Shown here one piece after another: positions 1-6,204 of a stretch of DNA of 18,191 nucleotides. This DNA is from Gammaproteobacteria bacterium (GTDB taxonomy: Bacteria > Pseudomonadota > Gammaproteobacteria > UBA6429), in assembly GCA_003232015.1 (NCBI GenBank), contig QIKU01000245.1:1-18191 (forward strand). The letters are read 5' to 3'. Both the position numbers and the translations under genes were made by a program. Position 1 is the stretch's first letter. Each line of letters opens with the position of its first letter. The notes beneath the pieces were generated by a model that worked only from the letters and a program-made list of their open reading frames with translations, did no database searches and had not been told where the DNA came from.

Positions 1-230
1 ACCCAGTCGCTGTTTGCATGTTTCTGGGCTTTTATTCTCTGTTGGCCGTAGCCTTCCCAAACCGGGTCTACGATGACTGTTGCGCCTGAATCTGTTGCAA
101 TTTTTGCTGTATTATCCGTGCTGCCACTATCGTACACGATGACTTCATCTGCCCAGTGCGCAGATTCAATGCAGTTACTAATATTTTCCTGTTCATTTTT
201 AGTTATAATGATGATTGATATTGAACTCAT
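1..230 (-). CDS. Family 2 glycosyltransferase, WaaE/KdtX-like (partial, N-terminal part)
   Basis: The reverse strand reads from an ATG at 230 without a stop to the window edge, giving 76 residues; the C-terminal part lies outside. The start SSISIIIITKNEQENISNC, then WADEVIVYDSGSTDNT and WEGYGQQRIKAQ, are typical of the GT-A nucleotide-sugar binding fold of family 2 glycosyltransferases. The closest resemblance I recognise is to the WaaE/KdtX group, which adds a sugar to the lipopolysaccharide inner core at the cytoplasmic face of the inner membrane. A strong ribosome binding site (GGAGG, 235-239) sits 4 bases before the ATG and supports this start. The gene lies 94 bases downstream of yheS on the same strand. 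The family is seen in the sequence; the lipopolysaccharide role is inferred from resemblance, and other cell-envelope glycosyltransferases are possible. Confidence 0.85.
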   Translation of the reverse strand, partial: MSSISIIIITKNEQENISNCIESAHWADEVIVYDSGSTDNTAKIATDSGATVIVDPVWEGYGQQRIKAQKHANSDW

Positions 231-324
231 ACCCCCTCCAGACGGTATTCTCTATTTTTATATAACACTACTGCTGCTCTGTGTATAGTTGGTATATCAA
301 CTGGGTACAATAAACAGCTAATGT

Positions 325-2211
325 TTAGTCTCTCAGGTTTTCCAATGCTTCGCTGGTTTCCATCCATTCGGTTTCTACGCATTCTAATTCGGTATTAATT
401 TTTGCTTGTTCGGTTAGTAAGCTGTCAAGTGTGTCCTTATTTTCAGCTTTATAATTGGAGTCATCTGCCAGTCCTGATTCTAGATTGGTTTTTTTAGCGG
501 TTAATTGCTCGAGCCGTTTATCCAGTTTTTTAAGTTTGTTTTGCAGGGGTTTTTGTTGTGCGTGTTTATCGGCATTATTGTTAGCAGAAGAATTTACTGT
601 TCCGAAGGTGGTTTTTCTGTCTTCGTTGTGTTTTTGTAATTTATTTTCGTTATTAATCCATTGTTTATAGTCATCTAAATCGCCATCAAAGCGAGTGACA
701 GCAGCAGATGTGACTAAAAAGAATGTGTCGGTAACGGTACGCAGCAGATGCCGGTCATGCGAAACGATGATCATCGCACCTTCAAAAGATTGCATTGCAA
801 TGGTTAGGGCATGGCGCATTTCCAGATCAAGGTGGTTGGTGGGTTCATCGAGTAGTAATAAATTAGGTTTTTGATATACCAGCAAGGCCAGTACCAGGCG
901 AGCCTTTTCCCCGCCAGATAAAGGGGCAACCGGATCCAGTGCCATGTCTTTATTAAAAGCAAAACCACCCAGATATTTGCGCAGCTCACTTTCTGTGGCG
1001 TGTTTATCGATTCGTTGCAGGTGTAACAGGGGGCTGGCTTCTGAGTCTAGCTGTTCGAGTTGATGTTGCGCGAAATACCCTGTTTTAAGTTCTTTGGCGA
1101 AATGCAGCTCACCCTGTTGTGGGTGAATTTCTCCCGCCAGCAGTTTTATCAGTGTCGACTTGCCTGCACCGTTGTGTCCGAGCAGACCGATACGGTCACC
1201 GGGGTGAACGGTGAACTTAACCTGCTTTAGTATGGTTTTGTCATGGTAGCCAGCGTTAACCTGATCCAGGTTGAGTAGTGGGTTCGGTATTTTTTCGGCG
1301 CTTTTAAATCGAAACTTAAACGGCGAGTCAACGTGTGCTGGCGCAATAATTTCCATGCGCTCCAGTGCTTTTACCCGACTTTGCGCCTGACGTGCTTTGG
1401 TTGCTTTAGCCTTAAAGCGTTCAACAAATTTATGCATATGTTGAATTTCACGTTGCTGTTTTTCAAAAGCAGATTGCTGTGTGGCCAGTTGTTCGGCACG
1501 ACGAATTTCAAAGGCCGAATAGTTACCGGTATAATTGTTGATTTGTGCATGTTCGATATGCGCAATATGGGTGGTGACGTTATCCAGAAAATCCCGATCA
1601 TGCGAAATAAGCAGCAGGGTGCCTTTGTACTGGCGTAACCAGTTTTCCAGCCAGATAACCGTGTCTAGATCCAAATGGTTGGTGGGTTCGTCAAGTAACA
1701 ACATATCAGAGCGGCGTATTAACGCTTGAGCCAGATTTAAGCGCATTCGCCAGCCACCAGAAAAGCTTTTTACCGGTTGCTGTTCCTGTGCTGAGGTAAA
1801 ACCCAGGCCATGTAGTAACGTTGCAGCATGGCTGTTGGCGCTGTAGCCGCCAATGGCTTCCATTTCACTGTAGTGGTGGGCAAGTGCTTCGCCATCATTC
1901 TTTTCTGCAGCGATTTTAATTTTGTTTTCAAGCTGGCGTAGTTCAATATCGCCATCAAGGACATACTCAATAGCGGTTTGATCCAGTGCCGGGGTTTCCT
2001 GTGCAACATGGGCTGTTTTTATATTTTTTGGAAAACTGACCTCGCCACTGTCAGCCTGTAGTTGGCCTAGAATTAAGGCAAATAAACTAGATTTACCGAC
2101 GCCATTGCCACCGGTGATGCCCACTCTTTGTCCGGCATGAATGGTTAGATTAACATCGCGGAATAATTCTTTTGTGCCACGGCGCAAAGCAAGGTCAGTA
2201 AATTTAAGCAT
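325..2211 (-). CDS. yheS: ABC-F family ATPase YheS
   Basis: This 628-residue protein has two ABC ATPase domains and no membrane segments, so it is an ABC-F protein and not a transporter. The first domain has Walker A GGNGVGKSS near residues 34-42, signature FSGGW near 151 and Walker B LLLDEPTNHLDL near 172. The second has GHNGAGKST near 347, LSGGEKARL near 432 and LLLDEPTNHLDLEMR near 453. The linker between them is the charged, helical P-site tRNA interaction motif typical of ABC-F proteins. A Lys/Glu-rich C-terminal tail (about 555-625) is probably a coiled coil. Residue-by-residue similarity to E. coli YheS is high throughout. ABC-F proteins bind the ribosomal E site and act on stalled or slow translation; the exact role of YheS is less well defined. 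It starts 23 bases after the Nudix gene stop and is probably the last gene of the yggX-nudix-yheS unit. Confidence 0.95.
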   Translation of the reverse strand: MLKFTDLALRRGTKELFRDVNLTIHAGQRVGITGGNGVGKSSLFALILGQLQADSGEVSFPKNIKTAHVAQETPALDQTAIEYVLDGDIELRQLENKIKIAAEKNDGEALAHHYSEMEAIGGYSANSHAATLLHGLGFTSAQEQQPVKSFSGGWRMRLNLAQALIRRSDMLLLDEPTNHLDLDTVIWLENWLRQYKGTLLLISHDRDFLDNVTTHIAHIEHAQINNYTGNYSAFEIRRAEQLATQQSAFEKQQREIQHMHKFVERFKAKATKARQAQSRVKALERMEIIAPAHVDSPFKFRFKSAEKIPNPLLNLDQVNAGYHDKTILKQVKFTVHPGDRIGLLGHNGAGKSTLIKLLAGEIHPQQGELHFAKELKTGYFAQHQLEQLDSEASPLLHLQRIDKHATESELRKYLGGFAFNKDMALDPVAPLSGGEKARLVLALLVYQKPNLLLLDEPTNHLDLEMRHALTIAMQSFEGAMIIVSHDRHLLRTVTDTFFLVTSAAVTRFDGDLDDYKQWINNENKLQKHNEDRKTTFGTVNSSANNNADKHAQQKPLQNKLKKLDKRLEQLTAKKTNLESGLADDSNYKAENKDTLDSLLTEQAKINTELECVETEWMETSEALENLRD

Positions 2212-2234
2212 GGCGTGTTTGAGTTTGGTGCTCT

Positions 2235-2795
2235 TTATTGGTAGCGGTTATGTTTTTCTATAAAACTGGTGTGAACAGGGAAATGGTTATTTTCCCGATC
2301 TTCAAAATAGCGTTTTAAAGTAAAGTCGATAGTGCGAAAAGCCAGTTTATCCCAGGGGATTTGGTCTTCAGTAAAAAGCTGCACATCAAGGCTTTCGATA
2401 CCGGCTGAAAAATTCAGGTCAACCAGTTTGGCAAGGTATAGCATATAAATCTGGTCAATATTTGGCAGACTGATGACGGTGTATAGACCGGTTATTTGCA
2501 GATTTGCGTTTGCTTCTTCAACGGATTCACGGGTTGCAGCCTGTTCTAGCGTTTCATCATTTTCCATAAAACCGGCGGGTAAGGTCCAGTAACCATGGCG
2601 AGGCTCAATGGCGCGTTTGCAAAGTAGCACCTTGTCTTCCCAGACAGGTAGGCAGCCAGCAACAATTTTTGGATTTTGATAGTGGATAGTATCGCAGTGT
2701 CGACAAACATGCCGTTGCCGGTTATCGCCATCCGGTATTTTCAGTTCAACCGTTTTTCCGCATTCACTGCAATAATTCATGGTCTGGGTTGCCAT
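2235..2795 (-). CDS. Zinc-ribbon Nudix hydrolase
   Basis: The 186-residue protein begins with a zinc ribbon (CSEC near residues 9-12 and CRHC near 31-34) and continues into a Nudix domain. The Nudix box is recognisable as G-x5-E-x7-RE-x2-EE (about residues 75-95, GFMENDE...RESVEEAN). The glutamates that bind metal are present, but the usual Gly after EE-x is Asn. Nudix enzymes hydrolyse nucleoside diphosphates linked to another group; zinc-ribbon members include NADH pyrophosphatase NudC and ADP-ribose or FAD pyrophosphatase-like proteins. The substrate cannot be read from this sequence, and the short C-terminus lacks an obvious NudC-type SQPWPFP motif, so NudC itself is unlikely. The ATG at 2795 lies 9 bases after the yggX stop and yheS follows 23 bases later, which suggests co-transcription. 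Cytoplasmic. Confidence 0.85.
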   Translation of the reverse strand: MATQTMNYCSECGKTVELKIPDGDNRQRHVCRHCDTIHYQNPKIVAGCLPVWEDKVLLCKRAIEPRHGYWTLPAGFMENDETLEQAATRESVEEANANLQITGLYTVISLPNIDQIYMLYLAKLVDLNFSAGIESLDVQLFTEDQIPWDKLAFRTIDFTLKRYFEDRENNHFPVHTSFIEKHNRYQ

Positions 2796-2804
2796 GAGTG
2801 GTGA

Positions 2805-3089
2805 TTATTTTTTGCCACCGGGAGCCTGAAATCCGTCAGGTAATTGCCCCTGTTCACCTTCGTTAAACAAAAAACCGAGCATATGTTGTTCAATAATCTG
2901 GATGGCGGCAGGATCGGCCGTATTGAGCTGATTTTCGTTAATGATGCTGGTCAGGCGTTCGAGCCATTTAGTCCAGCCTTCATTTGAAATGTTCTCGTAA
3001 ATACGCTGACCCAGTTCTCCTGGCATAGGAACCGATTCGAGCCCTTCAGCTTCTTTATTTAAATGCTGACAAAAAACCATACGCGACAT
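2805..3089 (-). CDS. yggX: Probable Fe(2+)-trafficking protein YggX
   Basis: This 94-residue protein matches YggX along its whole length: MSRMVFCQHLNKEAEG, then PGELGQRIYENIS, GWTKWLERLTSIINE and the C-terminal MLGFLFNEG. YggX is a small cytoplasmic protein implicated in protecting Fe-S enzymes from oxidative damage and in intracellular iron traffic; the conserved Cys7 is present. The frame stays open upstream to 3128, but the ATG at 3089 is chosen because it gives the conserved family N-terminus. It also has a GAGG ribosome binding site (3098-3101) 8 bases before it. It is the first gene of a minus-strand unit with the Nudix hydrolase (9-base gap) and yheS. The usual neighbour mutY is not seen here. 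Confidence 0.95.
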   Translation of the reverse strand: MSRMVFCQHLNKEAEGLESVPMPGELGQRIYENISNEGWTKWLERLTSIINENQLNTADPAAIQIIEQHMLGFLFNEGEQGQLPDGFQAPGGKK

Positions 3090-3137
3090 AATGTTTACCT
3101 CAAAAATTGGAGTGCTTATTTTAAACAACTACCGTTA

Positions 3138-3163
3138 TTTAAGATATATATCCTTTAAGATAT
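3138..3163. repeat. 10-bp direct repeat in the yggX-rpfF intergenic region
   Basis: TTTAAGATAT occurs at 3138-3147 and again at 3154-3163, 16 bases apart, with the palindrome GATATATATC at 3143-3152. It lies in the 274-base gap between divergent yggX and the rpfF-like gene, about 50-75 bases before the yggX start. It could be part of the yggX promoter or an operator, or just AT-rich sequence. The repeat is seen directly; any function is a guess. Confidence 0.35.
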
Positions 3164-3291
3164 TTTTCTGCAAATGCTTTATTTCTTTCCCGCGTGTCTA
3201 AAAAGCAAATGTTGTGTGTATTTTTGTGAAATAACCAGCGGTTTAAGCTCTGAAACATGAACTGGTTACTATTTTTGATGCTTTATGGTCA

Positions 3292-3323
3292 TTGACAACC
3301 GTTATCCTGCACAGGACTCTAAA
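3292..3323 (+). promoter_or_regulatory. Weak candidate promoter for the rpfF-like gene
   Basis: A perfect TTGACA box lies at 3292-3297. The best downstream match to a -10 box is poor (TCTAAA at 3318-3323, 20-base spacing). Nothing better is visible in the 274-base gap upstream of the gene. The gap otherwise contains AT-rich sequence without an open frame I would support. Confidence 0.2.
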
Positions 3324-3363
3324 CGTGTACGTTTCTTTCCGAAACCTAACAAGGAGAATACTT

Positions 3364-4248
3364 ATGAGTCTGGCAGCCGAATGTAACTTGAATTGCTTTG
3401 GTCCTTTTAAACAACTTACCCCGCGTTACGATGCGGATTTACAATGTTTATGGTATGACATGCATGCTTCACCTCGTCCCTGTTTTACACCCACCCTGCT
3501 GGCAGAAATTGCCGACTTTCAGGAGCAGGTCGGGCAGGCCGTCCGGCGTAAGGAACTGGCTGTTTCCTATCTGGTGTTGGCATCCGATGTGCCGGGAGTT
3601 TTTAATTTGGGGGGAGATTTGAACCTGTTCCGTCAACATATCGAAAACCATGACCGGCAAGGTCTGCTGGCCTATGCCAAACCCTGTATTGATGTGCTGT
3701 ACCTGAACTCGGCGCATTTACATCTGCCGTTGACCACAATTTCGTTGATACAGGGCAGTGCGCTGGGCGGTGGTTTTGAGGCGGCGCTGTCAAGTTCGGT
3801 ATTGGTCGCTGAACGGGGCACCGAGCTGGGCTTACCGGAAATTCTGTTTAACCTGTTTCCGGGAATGGGCGCTTATAGCTTGTTGTCACGTAAACTTGAT
3901 TTTCGACGCGCCGAAGAATTAATTACGGCCGGGCGGTTGTTTAGTGCCGAGGAACTGCACGAACTGGGTGTCATTGATGTGCTGGCGGAGCCAGGTGAAG
4001 GCGTGCAGGCGGTATACAAATACATTCGGCGGCATCGCCGCGCCAGTAATGGTTTGCAGGCGATCCGCCGGGTGCGGGAATATCTTAATCCGTTAACTTA
4101 TGATGAGCTTATGGATGTGGCTGAGATTTGGGTCGATGCGGCTCTGAATCTAACGTCACGAGATTTGCGCATGATGGGCAAACTGGTTGGTGCTCAGAAC
4201 CGGCTAAAAGCTGCTAAGGACAGTAGTCCTGCGTTGGCACTCGTCTAG
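3364..4248 (+). CDS. rpfF: RpfF-like DSF synthase (crotonase superfamily)
   Basis: The 294-residue protein belongs to the enoyl-CoA hydratase (crotonase) superfamily. It matches Xanthomonas RpfF at its diagnostic stretches: the HA..RPCF motif near residue 34, VLASD..GVFNLGGDLNLF (71-89), QGSALGGGFEAALS (130-143), GLPEILFNLFPGMGAYS (156-172) and EIWVDAAL near the C-terminus. The two catalytic glutamates of RpfF (Glu141 and Glu161 there) correspond to Glu139 and Glu159 here. RpfF makes cis-2-unsaturated fatty acid signals (DSF) by dehydrating 3-hydroxyacyl-ACP and releasing the acid by thioesterase action. The ATG at 3364 is chosen because AAGGAG (3351-3356) lies 7 bases before it and the protein then starts at the family's usual position. 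No rpfC sensor or rpfG phosphodiesterase is adjacent, so the response side must lie elsewhere or differ. Product chain length cannot be predicted. Confidence 0.9.
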   Translation: MSLAAECNLNCFGPFKQLTPRYDADLQCLWYDMHASPRPCFTPTLLAEIADFQEQVGQAVRRKELAVSYLVLASDVPGVFNLGGDLNLFRQHIENHDRQGLLAYAKPCIDVLYLNSAHLHLPLTTISLIQGSALGGGFEAALSSSVLVAERGTELGLPEILFNLFPGMGAYSLLSRKLDFRRAEELITAGRLFSAEELHELGVIDVLAEPGEGVQAVYKYIRRHRRASNGLQAIRRVREYLNPLTYDELMDVAEIWVDAALNLTSRDLRMMGKLVGAQNRLKAAKDSSPALALV

Positions 4249-4260
4249 GTAACGCATAAA

Positions 4261-4286
4261 GGTTCCGGCTGCAGGTTGCCGGAACC
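4261..4286 (+). terminator. Hairpin after the rpfF-like gene
   Basis: GGTTCCGGC (4261-4269) pairs perfectly with GCCGGAACC (4278-4286) around an 8-base loop, starting 12 bases after the stop codon. The following sequence is only moderately T-rich (CCTTTCAATATTTT), so termination may be partial. Confidence 0.6.
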
Positions 4287-4364
4287 CCTTTCAATATTTT
4301 CCCTTCCCTGCAGTATAACCTTGATTTTAAAAGGGAAATAGGTAGTTTATCTGTAAAAACAGGG

Positions 4365-4408
4365 TTGAATTCTAAATGTTATGGTATTATCTATACTATA
4401 TATATAGT
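4365..4408 (+). promoter_or_regulatory. Candidate promoter and palindromic operator of the Fe-S carrier operon
   Basis: TTGAAT at 4365-4370 may act as a -35 box, with AT-rich candidates for a -10 box between 4385 and 4397 (TATTAT, TATCTA), none ideal. A perfect 14-base palindrome, ACTATATATATAGT (4395-4408), sits just downstream, about 30 bases before the start codon of the first gene. It is placed where a repressor could act. It does not fit the IscR type 1 site because the half-site spacing differs. Confidence 0.3.
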
Positions 4409-4438
4409 CACTTAAATAGCATATTTTGGAGAATAGAA

Positions 4439-4840
4439 ATGAATACAGCCGTTGCCGAATTTAATACAAACATCACCGATGAAGAATTCAAAGTATCTGT
4501 GACCGCAGGTGAACAAATTGCGGGTTTAATGACCGCTGCAGAGGATCCTGCTGAAGGTATTCGTGTTTTTGTTTCCGGTGGTGGCTGTGGTGGTATGACC
4601 TATGGCATGACTTACGCCGATACTATTCACCCGCATGACAAAGTATTAGAAGGTGATGGCTATAAAGTGGTGGTTGATGCAGTGGCACTCGCTTATTTAA
4701 AAGGTGCTGATATTGATTATACAAACGATGGTTTAAATGCATCGTTTGTTTTCAATAATGTCTTTAAAGCCGTTGGTGGTTCAGGTGGTTGTGGCGGCTG
4801 CGGTAGTGCGAGCGGCGGTGGCGGTGGTGGCTGCGCATAA
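4439..4840 (+). CDS. A-type Fe-S carrier (IscA/ErpA/HesB family) with atypical Gly/Cys tail
   Basis: The 133-residue protein has the HesB/IscA fold signature: FKVSVTAGEQI, IRVFVSGGGCGGMTYGM with the first cluster-binding cysteine (Cys50), and DGLNASFVFNN. A-type carriers hold an Fe-S cluster and pass it to target enzymes in the cytoplasm. In IscA, ErpA and SufA the C-terminal pair is C-G-C followed by a short Ser/Phe end. Here it is C-G-G-C (Cys118, Cys121) followed by a run of glycines and a last cysteine at 132 of 133, which is unusual. The ATG at 4439 is preceded by GGAGAA (4428-4433), which decides the start over an upstream in-frame extension. It is followed after 74 bases by the ATP-grasp gene and then by a radical SAM enzyme. 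A dedicated cluster donor to that enzyme or to the cysteine-containing glycosylase is a reasonable inference. Confidence 0.85.
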   Translation: MNTAVAEFNTNITDEEFKVSVTAGEQIAGLMTAAEDPAEGIRVFVSGGGCGGMTYGMTYADTIHPHDKVLEGDGYKVVVDAVALAYLKGADIDYTNDGLNASFVFNNVFKAVGGSGGCGGCGSASGGGGGGCA

Positions 4841-4914
4841 AATTGAACTGCGTTTAATTATTCTTAAAGACTCTTTTGTCTATGTCCGTTGTTATTCCTG
4901 AAAGGTGTCGGTCG

Positions 4915-6204
4915 ATGCCGGCACAACGGTCAGCCGCTATTTTGTTGATTGCACCGCATGGTAGTTATCGTACCATGCGGTATCTTCAGGCCGCTGCACG
5001 GCTTGGTCTTGATGTTGTTATTGTTTCCGAAGGTGAACATTCAATTGTGCCTGAGTATGCGCACGGCCTGCATGTGCGCCTCGACCAACAAGAGGAAGCT
5101 TTACAAACTATTCTGGACGGCATAGCTGATGTGAATGTGCTTGTCGTTATTGGTACAGATGATTCTGTCATTGAACTATCTGCAAAGGTAGCACAGCACT
5201 TAGGTTTACTGCATAACGCTGTGAAGGCAGCGCGTTATGCTCGACGTAAAGATTTGGCTCGTGATGTGTTGCAGGCTCATAATATCCTGATACCAAAATA
5301 TCAGCGAGTTAAATTATCCATGATATTAAATCAGGCCGATAGAAATATTGATTTCCCTGTTGTGATAAAACCACTGGCTCTATCGGCAAGTAGGGGGGTT
5401 ATTCGGGTAAACAATAAAGATGAATTAATAGCCGCTGCAAAGCGTATTGCAAACCTGTTAGCCATGCATACAGATTTAGAGCTAGTTGAAAAAGAATATG
5501 TTTTGCTGGAAGAATATATTCATGGCAATGAAATTGCCGTTGAAGGTATTGTTGATAATGGTGTGTTTAAGTTACTGACTATTTTTGACAAGCCGGATGA
5601 ATTGCACGGCCCTTTCTTTGAAGAAACGTATTACATTACGCCAACAAGATTACCTGCTGAGCAAGTTCATAAAGTATCGGATATAGTTCAACAAGCCTGT
5701 GAAGCCTATGGGATTAAAACTGGGCCGGTGCATGCTGAGTGTCGCATGCGCAATAGAGAGATCTATTTAATTGAAATGGCTGCACGTACGATCGGTGGTT
5801 TATGCAGTGACATCCTGGAATATGGCTTAGGCTGCTCTTTAGAAGAAATTGTTTTAAGCCAGGCGACCGGCAAGCCGGTCGAACAATCGTTTTCTGACAC
5901 GGCCGCCGGTGTCATGATGATACCGGTTTCAAAGCAAGGCATACTTAAACGAATAGAAGGTTTGCTTGAAGCGAGAAAAATTGAATTTATTGAAGACGTT
6001 AATATTCAGTTACGTGATGGTTATGAGTTAACGCCATTACCGGAAGGCAATAGTTACTTAGGCTTTATCTTTGCTAAAGCACCGGCGTTTGAACAAGTGG
6101 AACAGGCACTCAGAGATGCTTATGCCTGTTTGAATGTTGTTGTTGCACCGTTATGGAAGATAGCTGAAATTAAAAACCAGACAGTGGGGAATAGTAATGA
6201 GTAG
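4915..6204 (+). CDS. ATP-grasp ligase, L-amino-acid-ligase-like
   Basis: The 429-residue protein has an N-terminal Rossmann-like domain (LLIAPHGSYRTMRYL, residues 10-24, and VVIVSEGEHS). A central ATP-grasp domain follows, with FPVVIKPLALSASRG (147-161, Lys152), LLEEYIHGNEIAVEG (197-211) and the metal-binding EMAARTIGG (287-295, Glu287 and Arg291). The C-terminal part (about 335-408, with YLGFIFAKAPAFEQVEQAL) resembles the lid domain of L-amino-acid ligases such as BacD. Such enzymes join a carboxylate to an amine through an acyl phosphate. The substrates here are unknown. An in-frame TTG (4876) and ATG (4882) lie upstream. The ATG at 4915 is preferred because GAAAGG (4900-4905) is 9 bases before it and the protein then begins at the first beta strand. 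The gene overlaps the radical SAM gene by 8 bases, so translation is probably coupled. Confidence 0.85.
   Translation: MPAQRSAAILLIAPHGSYRTMRYLQAAARLGLDVVIVSEGEHSIVPEYAHGLHVRLDQQEEALQTILDGIADVNVLVVIGTDDSVIELSAKVAQHLGLLHNAVKAARYARRKDLARDVLQAHNILIPKYQRVKLSMILNQADRNIDFPVVIKPLALSASRGVIRVNNKDELIAAAKRIANLLAMHTDLELVEKEYVLLEEYIHGNEIAVEGIVDNGVFKLLTIFDKPDELHGPFFEETYYITPTRLPAEQVHKVSDIVQQACEAYGIKTGPVHAECRMRNREIYLIEMAARTIGGLCSDILEYGLGCSLEEIVLSQATGKPVEQSFSDTAAGVMMIPVSKQGILKRIEGLLEARKIEFIEDVNIQLRDGYELTPLPEGNSYLGFIFAKAPAFEQVEQALRDAYACLNVVVAPLWKIAEIKNQTVGNSNE
4953..4981 (+). repeat. Perfect 11-bp inverted repeat inside the ATP-grasp coding start
   Basis: ACCGCATGGTA (4953-4963) and TACCATGCGGT (4971-4981) are perfect inverted copies around a 7-base loop, about 40 bases after the ATP-grasp start codon. 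The arms encode part of APHGSYRTMRY. A hairpin this stable near a start codon could affect translation or mRNA decay; whether it does is not known. Confidence 0.5.

Noticed and set aside
73..288. 71-codon open frame on the plus strand
   Set aside because: It is antisense to the glycosyltransferase gene fragment at 1-230, whose frame has clear family motifs and a strong ribosome binding site.
5864..5881. Short hairpin CGACCGG-CAAG-CCGGTCG in the ATP-grasp gene
   Set aside because: A 7-base stem inside coding sequence is likely to occur by chance and has no suggestive position.
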